From positions 1,612,001 to 1,676,000 of the forward strand of contig NC_013132.1 in the NCBI RefSeq assembly GCF_000024005.1: 64,000 nt of DNA, given 5' to 3'. Both the position numbers and the translations under genes were made by a program. Position 1 is the stretch's first letter; the number at the start of each line of letters is the position of its first letter. The notes under the pieces are model-generated. The model made no database searches. It was not told where the DNA came from and saw only the letters and a program-made list of their open reading frames with translations. This DNA is from Chitinophaga pinensis DSM 2588. GTDB lineage: Bacteria > Bacteroidota > Bacteroidia > Chitinophagales > Chitinophagaceae. Shown piece by piece: positions 1-9,200 of this stretch.

Positions 1-777
1 AACTGTGCGGCCATGCCCGCAGAACTGATTGAGTCCCTCTTATTCGGGCATGAGAAAGGGGCCTTCTCCGGTGCATTGGAACGGCACATTGGTAAATTTG
101 AACAAGCCAGTGGTGGTTCCATCTTCCTGGATGAAATAGGAGAGATGCCGGTGGATATGCAGGTCAAGCTGCTGCGGGTGCTCCAGGAAAAGGAAATTGA
201 ACGTATCGGCGCGATGCACTCACAGAAAGTGGACGTCCGGATTATCTCTGCTACCAGCAGGAACCTGGAAAAAGAGGTAGCTGATGGCCGGTTCCGTATG
301 GATTTCTATTACCGGCTGAATGTATTTCCCCTGCACCTGCCGCCCCTGAGAGAAAGACGGGAAGATATTCCGGCCTTGGTAGATTATTTCCTGGAAATGC
401 ACTGCCGGAATATAGGACGTCCCCTGGTGACGGTGACGCGGAGGGTCATGGATTCCCTGATATTGTATTCCTGGCCGGGGAATATCCGGGAACTGGAACA
501 CCTGATCGAACGGTCGGTATTATTGTGTGAGGGACCGGTGATCACCCAGATTACCTTGCCGGAAAAAATAGAATATGTACCTGTTGCGCAGGAAGAACGG
601 GTCAAAACCATGCAGGAAAATGAAAGAGAACATATCATCGACGTACTGAGACGTTGCAGGGGGAAGATCTTTGGCAAAGGAGGAGCGGCAGAATTGCTTT
701 CCATGAATGTTTCCACCCTGAATTACCGGATCAGAAAGCTGGGGATCAACAAGGATGAACTGCGGATGCCCGGGTAA
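1..777 (+). CDS. Sigma-54-dependent transcriptional activator, C-terminal part (5' truncated by window edge)
   Basis: The frame is open from the first base, so the true start, the N-terminal sensory domain and Walker A lie outside the window. About 258 residues are visible. They begin in the AAA+ domain with ESLLFGHEKGAFSGA, the sigma-54 contact loop; the usual GAFTGA reads GAFSGA here. Walker B (GGSIFLDEIGEM) follows, then the arginine-rich FRMDFYYRLNVFPLHLPPLR segment. The C terminus carries a Fis-type helix-turn-helix (AAELLSMNVSTLNYRIRKLGI). Proteins of this family hydrolyse ATP to remodel closed RNA polymerase-sigma-54 complexes at -24/-12 promoters. The signal sensed cannot be told from this fragment. 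The family assignment is secure. Confidence 0.93.
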   Translation, partial: NCAAMPAELIESLLFGHEKGAFSGALERHIGKFEQASGGSIFLDEIGEMPVDMQVKLLRVLQEKEIERIGAMHSQKVDVRIISATSRNLEKEVADGRFRMDFYYRLNVFPLHLPPLRERREDIPALVDYFLEMHCRNIGRPLVTVTRRVMDSLILYSWPGNIRELEHLIERSVLLCEGPVITQITLPEKIEYVPVAQEERVKTMQENEREHIIDVLRRCRGKIFGKGGAAELLSMNVSTLNYRIRKLGINKDELRMPG

Positions 778-805
778 AATATACAGATGAATCACCTGAT
801 TTTAC

Positions 806-837
806 ATTGATACAGCTCCGGCGCTAAGGTAGCTTTG
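806..837 (+). promoter_or_regulatory. Bacteroidetes-type promoter of the alpha/beta hydrolase gene
   Basis: ATTG at 806-809, a 20-nt spacer, then an exact TAnnTTTG -7 element (TAGCTTTG, 830-837). The -7 box covers the alternative TTG start at 835, which argues for translation from ATG 862 with a leader of about 18 nt. Confidence 0.6.
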
Positions 838-861
838 GTAGACCTTAAATTATCAACCGCT

Positions 862-1638
862 ATGGAAAAGATCAAATCAAAAACCATTGTATTCATCACC
901 GGAGCATACGTTAGTAACCGCTGTTGGGACGACTGGAACCGCTATTTTCAGCGTCAGGGCTATACTACAGTCGCTCCCTCCTGGCCACAGAAAGAAGGAG
1001 ATCCCGCTGCTCTTCGTGGTCGTCAGCCCAATATGGCACTGGCAGCAGTCGATCTGCCGCAGGTACTGGACAGCTATATCAGCGCTATCAAAAAGTTGCC
1101 GGAAAAGCCTATCCTGATCGGACATTCATTTGGCGGAATGATAACCCAGGTGCTCCTGAACAAAGGATACGGCGTTGCCGGAGTGGCTATACACGCCGTG
1201 CCGCCTAAAGGAGTTTTCCCTTACGAAATCAATTTCCTCAAATCCAATACGGCTGCTTTAGGTTTCTTTTCTACGGTCAATACCACTTACCTGATGCCGT
1301 TCAAAACATGGCAGTTCGCTTTCACCAATGGTATGTCACTGGCTGAGCAGCAAACCAGCTACGAGCAGCTGACTATTCCTGAATCCAGAAGGGCAATCAG
1401 GGGCGCTTTGAGCAATGAAGCGAAGGTGGACTTTAAAAAGCCACAGGGACCTTTACTGATACTGGCAGGGTCGGAAGACCAGTGTATCCCGCCAGGCTTA
1501 TGCGAGCGGGTATATGCACGTTACAATAACTCGTCTGTAGTCGATTTTAAGCTGAAAAAGCGTAACCACTATGTATTGGGGCTGCCCACCTGGAAAGAAG
1601 ATGCGGACGAGATCCTGCAATGGATAACACAGCATTGA
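862..1638 (+). CDS. Alpha/beta hydrolase fold protein
   Basis: A 258-residue cytoplasmic alpha/beta hydrolase with no signal peptide. The nucleophile elbow is GHSFGG (Ser about residue 89). A likely acidic residue lies in GSEDQCIPP and the catalytic His in RNHYVLG near the C terminus, in the usual order. The beginning TIVFITGAYVSNRCWDDW is typical of small-molecule esterases and lipases. A longer frame starts at TTG 835, but a -7 promoter box overlaps that codon, so ATG 862 is chosen. The OsmC-like gene follows 24 nt downstream and may be co-transcribed. The substrate is unknown. Confidence 0.88.
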   Translation: MEKIKSKTIVFITGAYVSNRCWDDWNRYFQRQGYTTVAPSWPQKEGDPAALRGRQPNMALAAVDLPQVLDSYISAIKKLPEKPILIGHSFGGMITQVLLNKGYGVAGVAIHAVPPKGVFPYEINFLKSNTAALGFFSTVNTTYLMPFKTWQFAFTNGMSLAEQQTSYEQLTIPESRRAIRGALSNEAKVDFKKPQGPLLILAGSEDQCIPPGLCERVYARYNNSSVVDFKLKKRNHYVLGLPTWKEDADEILQWITQH

Positions 1639-1662
1639 TAGATACTTAAAGTGACCCGATCC

Positions 1663-2079
1663 ATGAAACGATATGCGAAAGCCATATGGCATGGTGCCGG
1701 GAAAGATGGCAGAGGACATATGACGACAGAAAGTGAAGCACTTGATAAGCAGGTCTATTCTTTTAGCAGCAGATTTACCAGCGAAGAAGGCACCAATCCT
1801 GAAGAATTGCTGGCAGCTGCACATGCAGGCTGTTTTACCATGAAGCTGAGCTTTGTACTCGATGAAGCGGGCTACTTTCCTGAAGCGTTGGAAACCACCG
1901 CCTACGTAAACTTTGAAAATGGCGTCATCACAGCATCCCGGTTGGTCGTGACAGGAAAGGTGTGGGGGATAAGTCCGGACGATTTTGACGTATGTGTCCG
2001 GGAAGCTAAAAGGAACTGTCCGGTGAGTATGGCATTGAATATTATGATTACAACAGAAGCTAATCTGCAAAACTGGTGA
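1663..2079 (+). CDS. OsmC/Ohr family peroxidase
   Basis: A 138-residue OsmC-fold protein. The two cysteines that define the peroxidatic centre are present: Cys57 in AAHAGCFTMKL and Cys119 in AKRNCPVSMAL. The conserved TNPEELLAAAHAGC block precedes the first. These proteins reduce organic or inorganic hydroperoxides in the cytoplasm using thiol donors. A GTG start at 1651 is possible, but ATG 1663 gives the usual OsmC beginning (MKRYAKAIWHG). The gene lies close behind the hydrolase on the same strand and ends in a strong hairpin. The overall look (GHMTTESEALDKQVYSF) is OsmC-like rather than Ohr-like. Confidence 0.88.
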   Translation: MKRYAKAIWHGAGKDGRGHMTTESEALDKQVYSFSSRFTSEEGTNPEELLAAAHAGCFTMKLSFVLDEAGYFPEALETTAYVNFENGVITASRLVVTGKVWGISPDDFDVCVREAKRNCPVSMALNIMITTEANLQNW

Positions 2080-2080
2080 G

Positions 2081-2122
2081 GCGGTAGCCGTCCCGCCTTT
2101 TGTGGACGGCTACCGCTGTTTT
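2081..2122. terminator. Bidirectional terminator between osmC-like and araC-like genes
   Basis: A perfect 13-bp stem (2081-2093 with 2104-2116) is followed on the plus strand by TGTTTTA. It sits between two convergent genes and touches the stop codon of the AraC gene. Confidence 0.8.
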
Positions 2123-3005
2123 ACGCCGGTTCAAAAATGTTATTCCCCTCTTTCTTGAATGTAGAGAAACACATACCACTTGAATTCTTGAAGTATTTAC
2201 TGAAGTGCGCCGTATTGTCAAACCCCAGTGAATAAGCGATTTCCTTCATGCTCTCATTAGAATAGATGGCCTTTCGCTTGGCCTCCAGGATGATCCTGTT
2301 ACGGATGTAATGGCTGGCAGGATATCCCAGAATACTTTTGACGGCCTCATTCAGGTAATTGGGTGAGATCCGGAGGCGTGAGGCATACTGGGTTACCAGT
2401 TTCAGGTCCCGGAACTTACTATCTACCAGCATACTGAATTCCCTTACCAGTTTTGATTTTCCTGATAAATGAGTGGTTCTGAAAGAACCCAGTTGCCGGG
2501 ATACGTACAGCAGGATAATGTCAAGGTAACGCTGAATAATAGGCATACTGGACTCCTGCTGATGGTCGTACTCCCTGGAGATCTGCGCCATGACGGTGCG
2601 AAAGTTGTGGGCAAAGGGCTCTTCTGCCTCCATTACCGGACAAACAGCCAGCAGGTGTACCAGGTTGCCTACCCAGGTCATTTCCCAGCCATTCATGTTG
2701 TTTCTGGGGTCCACGTCCGCCAGGAAGATCAGTAGCCCCTGGCAGGGACTTGTAGGATGTAGTTTCCATTGCTGTCCGGGCTGTACGCAGATAAGCGCAT
2801 TGTTGCTGATAGCGTATCTTTTCTGGTCAATCTGGCAATATCCTGCACCTTTTTCCACCCAGATGATCTCAAAACCGTTTGTTTGACCGGCAGCCTGGAC
2901 AGGATGGCTGACAACAGTTGTGGTTTGTTCAAATTTTGTGATAGTCAAGGATGTCAAAAAAGCGTCGTTGGTCATAAAATAGTATTTAATGGTTCCAGAA
3001 GACAT
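2121..3005 (-). CDS. AraC family transcriptional regulator
   Basis: A 294-residue regulator. The N-terminal half looks like an AraC cupin-type sensor domain (HPVQAAGQTNGFEIIWVEKGAG, then PGQQWKLHP). The C-terminal ~100 residues are an AraC double helix-turn-helix: LVTQYASRLRISPNYLNEAVKSI and SMKEIAYSLGFDNTAHFSKYFK. ATG 2975 (MTNDAFLTSLT) is an equally good start. It faces the hydrolase/OsmC pair and lies next to a decayed sigma-factor remnant. The target and effector are unknown. Confidence 0.9.
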   Translation of the reverse strand: MSSGTIKYYFMTNDAFLTSLTITKFEQTTTVVSHPVQAAGQTNGFEIIWVEKGAGYCQIDQKRYAISNNALICVQPGQQWKLHPTSPCQGLLIFLADVDPRNNMNGWEMTWVGNLVHLLAVCPVMEAEEPFAHNFRTVMAQISREYDHQQESSMPIIQRYLDIILLYVSRQLGSFRTTHLSGKSKLVREFSMLVDSKFRDLKLVTQYASRLRISPNYLNEAVKSILGYPASHYIRNRIILEAKRKAIYSNESMKEIAYSLGFDNTAHFSKYFKNSSGMCFSTFKKEGNNIFEPA

Positions 3006-3109
3006 GTCTATAGGGGCGTAATTCTTCTACCCGAACTCTCTGTATGGTCATGAATGTTGTAGTCGTTAATATGGAACAGTGCTAAGCTGGCAATGGGGAC
3101 GTATTCTTA

Positions 3110-3292
3110 TCTTAACAGCATATGGTAACAAATGTTCGGTGCCGGTTTCCAATAAATAGAGGCATATTGCTCAAATGCCCTGTCAGTGAGATAAAATGAC
3201 TGTCTGGACTGCACAACGTCATTGGCCTCCTCGCTGCCTTAGTAAGGTATAGGCATAACGGTGCAATCCTTCATAGCTGGTATGATGGTCAC
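3110..3292 (-). pseudogene. Remnant of an ECF sigma-70 factor (region 2)
   Basis: Minus-strand translation between the AraC and oxidoreductase genes gives TSYEGLHRYAYTLLRQ in one frame and, after a frameshift near 3230-3240, SEEANDVVQSRQSFYL in another. Together they match the region-2 pattern of Bacteroidetes ECF sigma factors (LHRYAYTLL..SEEANDVVQ..F..LW). There is no start codon, no region 4, and a stop lies directly before each piece. This is read by eye; an alignment with intact sigma factors would confirm it. Confidence 0.5.
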
Positions 3293-3331
3293 CTTATACA
3301 CTTATGTGGTTTAAAAAATATTTGTGAACGC

Positions 3332-4669
3332 TTAGATTTTTGGCGCCCAGCCTTTTTCATATTCTCTTTTCCAGAGTTTCGTGGCTTCCGGATTATTGAG
3401 AATATGTCCGTTGGACGGGTCTGTGTGCAGGATAGTGCCGGTACGTTGTGCGATATTGCCCAGCAGCGGCAATAAGGTACTACGATAACCAATATTGATC
3501 TCTGCATTGAGGGTAGCGTTTCCACGGATGCTTTCCAGGAAGTTATTGATATGGATAGCATCATAGTATTCACCTGCCGGACTTACCACATTGGTCGCTT
3601 TTTGTTCGGTAGGAGCAGCCTGTTTTACCTCTTTGACCGTTTTACCCTGGTTATCGATGATTTTATAGCTGTCATTGCCGGGAACGTACAGGGTGCCGTT
3701 TTCTCCGAATATGGCGAAACCTCGGTCACTGCCTTCTACTTTATAGTTACTGCAGCTTCTGCCTTCCCAGGAAATGGCTTTACCTCCCTCAAATTCAAAA
3801 TTCAGTGTCTGGGTATCTGGTGTTTCCCAGTCATCTTTTGGATAGGCGTAGCGGCCGCCGGCGGAGGTGACTTTCGTTGGGAATTCCAGGTCCATGAACC
3901 AACGGAGGCAATCCAGTTCGTGTGTGGCGTTATTACAGGTTTCAGAAGTACCCCAATGCCAGCGCCAGTGCCAGTCATAGTGTACGATATTGTTCAGGTA
4001 GTCGCGACGGGGAGCAGGTCCCTGCCAGAGGTCCCAGTTGAGGGTATCCGGCACAGGTATTTTTTTACCGATACCAATCGGCTTACGGTTATTCAGATAC
4101 CAGCTTTTGCCATAATAGATCTTACCTAATACCTGTTGTTCTTTTATTTCCAGGACAGCCTGTTGCATATTGGGCCAGGAGCGGCGCTGACTACCCATCT
4201 GTACCAGGCGGTTGAATTTCTTTGCGGCAGCTACGAGCATTTCCCCTTCCGCCGGATTGTGGGCACAGGGTTTTTCTACATAGACATGTTTACCTGCAGC
4301 GGTGGCCATAATCGCCGCAGGTGCGTGCCAGTGATCTGGTGTAGCCACGAACAGGGCATCCAGGTCTTTCTTTTCCAGCAACTGCCGGATATCTTTGATG
4401 ACGGTTGGTTTCTTCTCCTGCGCACCGGAAATGGCCTTCAATCCCCTGGCGATAGCACCGTCTTCCACATCACATACATAACCGATTTCTGCACCAGGCA
4501 GCTTCGCCGCGCATTGTGCCAGCCAGTTACCCCTGGAATTGATGCCCATAACACCTAATACCAGTTTGTTACTGGGCGCATTTTTACCGAATACGGGGAA
4601 ATTGAGTATCGTCAGACCAGCTCCCAGGCCGGCCAAACCGCCTGTTTTAATAAAGTCTCTTCTTTCCAT
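3332..4669 (-). CDS. Gfo/Idh/MocA family oxidoreductase, Tat-exported
   Basis: A 445-residue NAD(P)-dependent sugar or polyol dehydrogenase family protein. It begins MERRDFIKTGGLAGLGAG, a twin-arginine signal with a hydrophobic stretch, so it is probably exported folded to the periplasm. A Rossmann domain follows (VLGVMGINSRGNWLAQ) with the family EKP motif in GKHVYVEKPCAHN, and then the C-terminal beta-sheet domain (HYDWHWRWHWGTSETCNN, DTQTLNFEFEGG). The family oxidises or epimerises sugars and their derivatives. It lies 173 nt downstream of SusD, beyond a terminator, so it is probably transcribed separately although functionally linked to sugar uptake. Confidence 0.9.
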   Translation of the reverse strand: MERRDFIKTGGLAGLGAGLTILNFPVFGKNAPSNKLVLGVMGINSRGNWLAQCAAKLPGAEIGYVCDVEDGAIARGLKAISGAQEKKPTVIKDIRQLLEKKDLDALFVATPDHWHAPAAIMATAAGKHVYVEKPCAHNPAEGEMLVAAAKKFNRLVQMGSQRRSWPNMQQAVLEIKEQQVLGKIYYGKSWYLNNRKPIGIGKKIPVPDTLNWDLWQGPAPRRDYLNNIVHYDWHWRWHWGTSETCNNATHELDCLRWFMDLEFPTKVTSAGGRYAYPKDDWETPDTQTLNFEFEGGKAISWEGRSCSNYKVEGSDRGFAIFGENGTLYVPGNDSYKIIDNQGKTVKEVKQAAPTEQKATNVVSPAGEYYDAIHINNFLESIRGNATLNAEINIGYRSTLLPLLGNIAQRTGTILHTDPSNGHILNNPEATKLWKREYEKGWAPKI

Positions 4670-4781
4670 AACGTTGAACCTGTTTTCTGTTTAAAATGGA
4701 TTTTATGATAGGTGATCTAATGTATAAAAATTTAAATGGGAGCGGGGCATTTTTTGATGAAAGGAAGGGGAGTGTCATTCT

Positions 4782-4819
4782 GAAAGAAAAAGCCCCGGTT
4801 CGCTAGTGCTGACCGGGGC
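4782..4819 (-). terminator. Terminator of the SusCD operon
   Basis: On the minus strand an 8-bp GC-rich stem (4812-4819 with 4792-4799) is followed by TTTTTCTTTC, directly after the SusD stop. Confidence 0.8.
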
Positions 4820-4842
4820 GGGCTTGGGTGGTTTTTGATTCC

Positions 4843-6207
4843 CTATCTTGGATTTTGGGGTAATTGTGAATTTGTGATGACCTCCTGGGGGATCAGCAGC
4901 GTAAACCTGCTATCCCCTGGGGCTAACGTAAAAGTTGTACCATCTACCATGCGGGTCAGGGTTTCATCCTGTAACCTGCGGAGATCTGTCCAACGTAAAC
5001 CTCGCATGACCAGCTCCTTTCTTCGCTCTTTTAGCACTATCTGCAACGCCTGAGCGCCATTGGCTGCCATCTGGTTTGTATAGGTCCCTGCCTTCCATCT
5101 GCTACGTAATAAGGTATTGATATCTTCCATGGCTGCGGCTGCGTTATTGGCTCTGGCATATCCTTCTGCCCTGATCAGATACATTTCATCTACAGACAGG
5201 CCGTTGAACTGGGCCGATGATACCGCAGGATCATAGTTGCCCGTAAAACGAAAGGTACCCAGCGGCGTTGTATAATCCACATCGCTCAGATTCTCTTTAA
5301 AGAAAATGGACTTCCGCAGGTCGTTTGCTGCATAACTATTGATCAGTTCCGGAACAATGATCGCACTGTTGCCTTCTCCATATCCAGGATCCAGTGCATC
5401 TTCCCTGGTTTTTACTGACTGGAAGATCACCTCTTTGTTAAACCGTACGAAAGGAGTTAAGGTATTCGGGTCTGCCGTGTTATAATCCAGCAATTCATGG
5501 CGTAGTGCCAGTGCCTTATCCGCATTAATCCTTGCATTGGGATAATCCTGCATAGAGAGATATACCCGGGCCAGCATCGCATAAGCGGCCGCTTTATTGG
5601 GTCTGGAAGCAATGGAAGAGGTGGTGTTTAAAAGGTCTGCCGCTTCCTGTAAAGTGTTTACAATATGATCGTATGTTTCCTTTACCGTACCCCTGCCCGG
5701 TACATCATTGATATCTGATTTCAGGTGAATGGGAAGCCCTGGCGCCTGCAAGGTAGCGCTGCTGTAAGGTTGAATGTACAATTGCGCTAGTGCCCATAAG
5801 GCATATGCCCGCAGAAAAAGGGCACTGCCTTTCAGATGACCGATCTCCGTACCGGATAATGTAGCCAGTGTTTCCAGCACAAGATTGGCATGGTAGATCT
5901 TGTTGTACTGTTTCACCCAGGCATCAGCAGAAGCGCGGATGGCATTGGGCTGCCAGGTATAAAGGGTTCTGGCTTCAATGGTGACCCGGTCAAGATGATA
6001 GCCTGCATCGTCAAGATAATAGTCATTGGCTGATAATTCTCCATCAGCGGGATAATTGGTATTGAAAAGCTCATAATTGTCCATCAGTAACTGGCAATCA
6101 TTCGCAGTTTCTACAAAAGATTGGGCACTGCTCTTTTTAATATCCACAAATTTTCTGCAGGAGGCAAACCCCATACAAACCAGCAATATTATCGGAAATG
6201 TTTTCAT
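4843..6207 (-). CDS. SusD/RagB family nutrient-binding outer-membrane lipoprotein
   Basis: A 454-residue protein with a lipoprotein signal (MKTFPIILLVCMGFASC, lipobox Cys17), then the alpha-helical tetratricopeptide-like SusD fold. Recognisable pieces are ALFLRAYALWALAQLY, AAAYAMLARVYLSMQDYPNA and the C-terminal LVMRGLRWTDLRRL that closes many SusD proteins. SusD is the surface lid that binds ligand over its SusC barrel. It lies 11 nt downstream of the SusC gene, as expected for an obligate pair. The ligand cannot be inferred; no glycoside hydrolase lies in the same operon. Confidence 0.94.
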   Translation of the reverse strand: MKTFPIILLVCMGFASCRKFVDIKKSSAQSFVETANDCQLLMDNYELFNTNYPADGELSANDYYLDDAGYHLDRVTIEARTLYTWQPNAIRASADAWVKQYNKIYHANLVLETLATLSGTEIGHLKGSALFLRAYALWALAQLYIQPYSSATLQAPGLPIHLKSDINDVPGRGTVKETYDHIVNTLQEAADLLNTTSSIASRPNKAAAYAMLARVYLSMQDYPNARINADKALALRHELLDYNTADPNTLTPFVRFNKEVIFQSVKTREDALDPGYGEGNSAIIVPELINSYAANDLRKSIFFKENLSDVDYTTPLGTFRFTGNYDPAVSSAQFNGLSVDEMYLIRAEGYARANNAAAAMEDINTLLRSRWKAGTYTNQMAANGAQALQIVLKERRKELVMRGLRWTDLRRLQDETLTRMVDGTTFTLAPGDSRFTLLIPQEVITNSQLPQNPR

Positions 6208-6218
6208 CGTCGTAAGAT

Positions 6219-9200
6219 TTAAAAGTTTGCAGAAAAGCCAAGGCTGTAGGACTTTGGATTGGGATAGTCGAATACTTCCGGATCGATCCCTTTGTTATTG
6301 GCCCGCCAGATAATCCCCAGATTACTGATGTTGGCATATATCCTTGGATTCCTGATAAACTTGCTTTTGGCAGCGGGTATCAGGTAGGAGAGATTAATCT
6401 CCTGTAAGCGGATATGATCGCCCTTCAGGACATTTATCTCCGAGTAATAATAGAAGTTATCGCGGTTCTGATTAGTGGCGGTATAAACAGCAGATGGCAC
6501 ATTCGTATGTGATTCATCTCCGGCTTGTTTCCACCTGTCCTGGTACTCTATACCCTGTATTGTGGCGTTGGTACTATACAGCTGACTGTAGTTTAATACC
6601 TGCGATTGAGGTCTTCTTACATAATAACCCATTTTGTACAGGATGCCTGCCGTTGCAGAGAAGGGGCCATAATTAAAGGTATTACGCAGGGAACCATACC
6701 ATACCGGTACTGCTGAACCGAAATATCTTAATGAAGAAATAGGAGCGGTCTGCAAACTGTTATAGGCGCTGTTGCCGTCAGGAGTATTGGAGATAGTGAC
6801 AATATGCCCATCTGCATATCCACGTGGATCGCCGGTTGCCGGGTCCAGTCCTGCCCATCTGTATCCGAATAAGCGGGAAAGATCGTAGCCTTCATTGTAA
6901 GAGCCGGAGCTGTTGGATACTACCTGGCCGGCGGCACTTGCTGCCGTCGCATACAGTTTTGTCACTTTTACACGGTTATAGCTGAAGAGGAAATTGGTGT
7001 TCCATCTGAATTTCCCCCGCTGAATATTCAGCGAGTTGAGGGATATGTCAATACCATGGCCCAGTAAGTTGCCTGTATTGTAAGTGATGTTTGTATAGCC
7101 TGTACTCGGATCTAATGCCCCACCTGCAATCAGATCGGATGTTTTCTTGATAAAGTATTGTACGCTACCCGAAAGACGGTTGCCTTTCATCGCGAAATCA
7201 ACACCTATATTCAGAATACCTGTCTTCTCCGGACGCAGTTTACTGTTGGTGATACCGGTACCAAAGCTGGTATATGCATATGGCAGGCCGTTGACGCCAT
7301 CGAAAATAGAATATGTAACAAGCGGGCGGGCCAGTACAGAAGGGTTTACGTTACCGTTGTAGCCAAACGTCGTTCTGAACGTAAGTGTTGGGAATAGTGT
7401 TGAATGATAGAATTTCTCATGGTGGATATTCCATGCGCCGCCAACAGAGTAATAAGGCGCTCCTTTACGGTTTGTGCCGCGTCCGAATTCACTGGAAAGA
7501 TCTGACCGGAAGCTGGCAGATAAGGTATAACGACTGTCGAAGGTATATGCCATATTGGTATACCAGCTGAAAGTTCTCACTTTATTGTCGATAAACCCTG
7601 CGTCAAGATTGGGAATATATTCGCCATTGTAGCCGCTGAAGTCTTCAGAGAAGACAATAGGAAGCATGGTCTTATAATCGAGGCGGTTATTGCTTTGCAG
7701 TGTATTTTCGTCGTATCCGTAGAAACCATTGCTGGTAACGATACTGTAGTTCTGTGCCACGTCCAGACCGGCAATAGCAGAAATCTGGTGTTTAGCCTTC
7801 CATGTCCTGTCAAAGTTCAGCTGTCCTCTCATCGTCTGATTGCTGGACCGGGTCAGACTGGTATTGTACTGTCCTCCCAATGGCAGCTGTCTTACAAACG
7901 GAGTGACGGGATCGCCCGTCATGGGGTTAGCAGAGGCGAGCGAAGTAGTGAAATAATTGATCAGGTTGCGCATGAAAAAAGACTGCTGTCTGTACAGGGT
8001 GTTATCATTACTACGGCCGGTGTTGTAGTTGTAGGTAGCCTGAAGGGACAGTCCTTCCACGATCCTGTAATTAGCGCTGAAATTCATATTAAGGCTTTGT
8101 GCTTTTAATTTGTTATACCCCTCATTGATATCTTCAAGGGGTGTATAGCGCCAGCTCAGGAACTGTGTGGGGTATGTTTTCTCAAACATCTCTACGAAAC
8201 CAGGTCTGTACATCTTCGTCAGTTCCAGCGGACGACCTTCATCGTCGGCCAGGCGGCTGTATGGATAAAAAGGGGCACTGGATACACCGGTGATCCTGTT
8301 ATCTGGAGCCTGTTCGTTATTCTGTTGCACATTATAAGCGATGTTACCCTGTAGTTCCAGGTGTTTCAGCGGACGGAAAGCAGCGTTGAGCGTCAGTGCC
8401 ACATGATCCTGGCTTGAATTGCGTGTATTGTTGATGCCTCTGTCATAACCGGCAGATAGCCGGTAGTTGGAGTGTTCGGTACCTCCATCTACGGCAAGTG
8501 AATAGCTTTGAGTGATAGGGTTGCGCAGGAAGTATTTTGTATAATCTCTTCTGATATCGTTTTGTCTGAGCACATCCAGTTGTGCCATGGCTGCTGCCTC
8601 AGTGAGTGTGCCTTTATTTTTCCAGGCATCCATGATCTCCGCAACCGGTGAAACAGGCTCCTGACCATAAAGGCTGCTGATACTGATAGAAGGTAAAGAC
8701 CTGTCGGCATTGATGAACTGTAACATCTGTGCGTCTATCAGATCAGAAACAGACATGGTCTTGTTATAGAACAGATCTACTTTACCGGAAGTAGCAACAT
8801 TGCTGTTGAATGATACCCGGAGTGCCCGGTTGTATGCACCGCGCTTGGTCTTTACAACGATTACCCCGTTTGCGGCCCGTGATCCCCATATAGAAGCTGC
8901 TGCTGCGTCTTTGAGAATGGTAATGCTTTCTACATCATTCGGATTGATCTTATCAATGGAATAGGGGCTGGCGATACCGTCTATCACTACCAGCGGCTGA
9001 CCACTATAGTTGCCATTCAGATCGGCATTGACAGATTCATTTAATGTATTCTTTCCCCTGATGGTCAGATTCGCCAGTGGAGAGCGTTGTGCATTGGGGT
9101 TGCTGGAATTGACCGGACGTAGATCATTCCTGAAATCCATTGAGTTAGTGATCCCTTCCAGCCGTCTGACAAGATTGATATCCGTACTATGCTGCAGCTG

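Noticed and set aside
1498-2070. 190-codon minus-strand frame
   Set aside because: It lies antisense to the hydrolase and OsmC genes, both of which have clear catalytic residues.
3551-4129. 192-codon plus-strand frame
   Set aside because: Antisense to the Gfo/Idh gene; no domain of its own.
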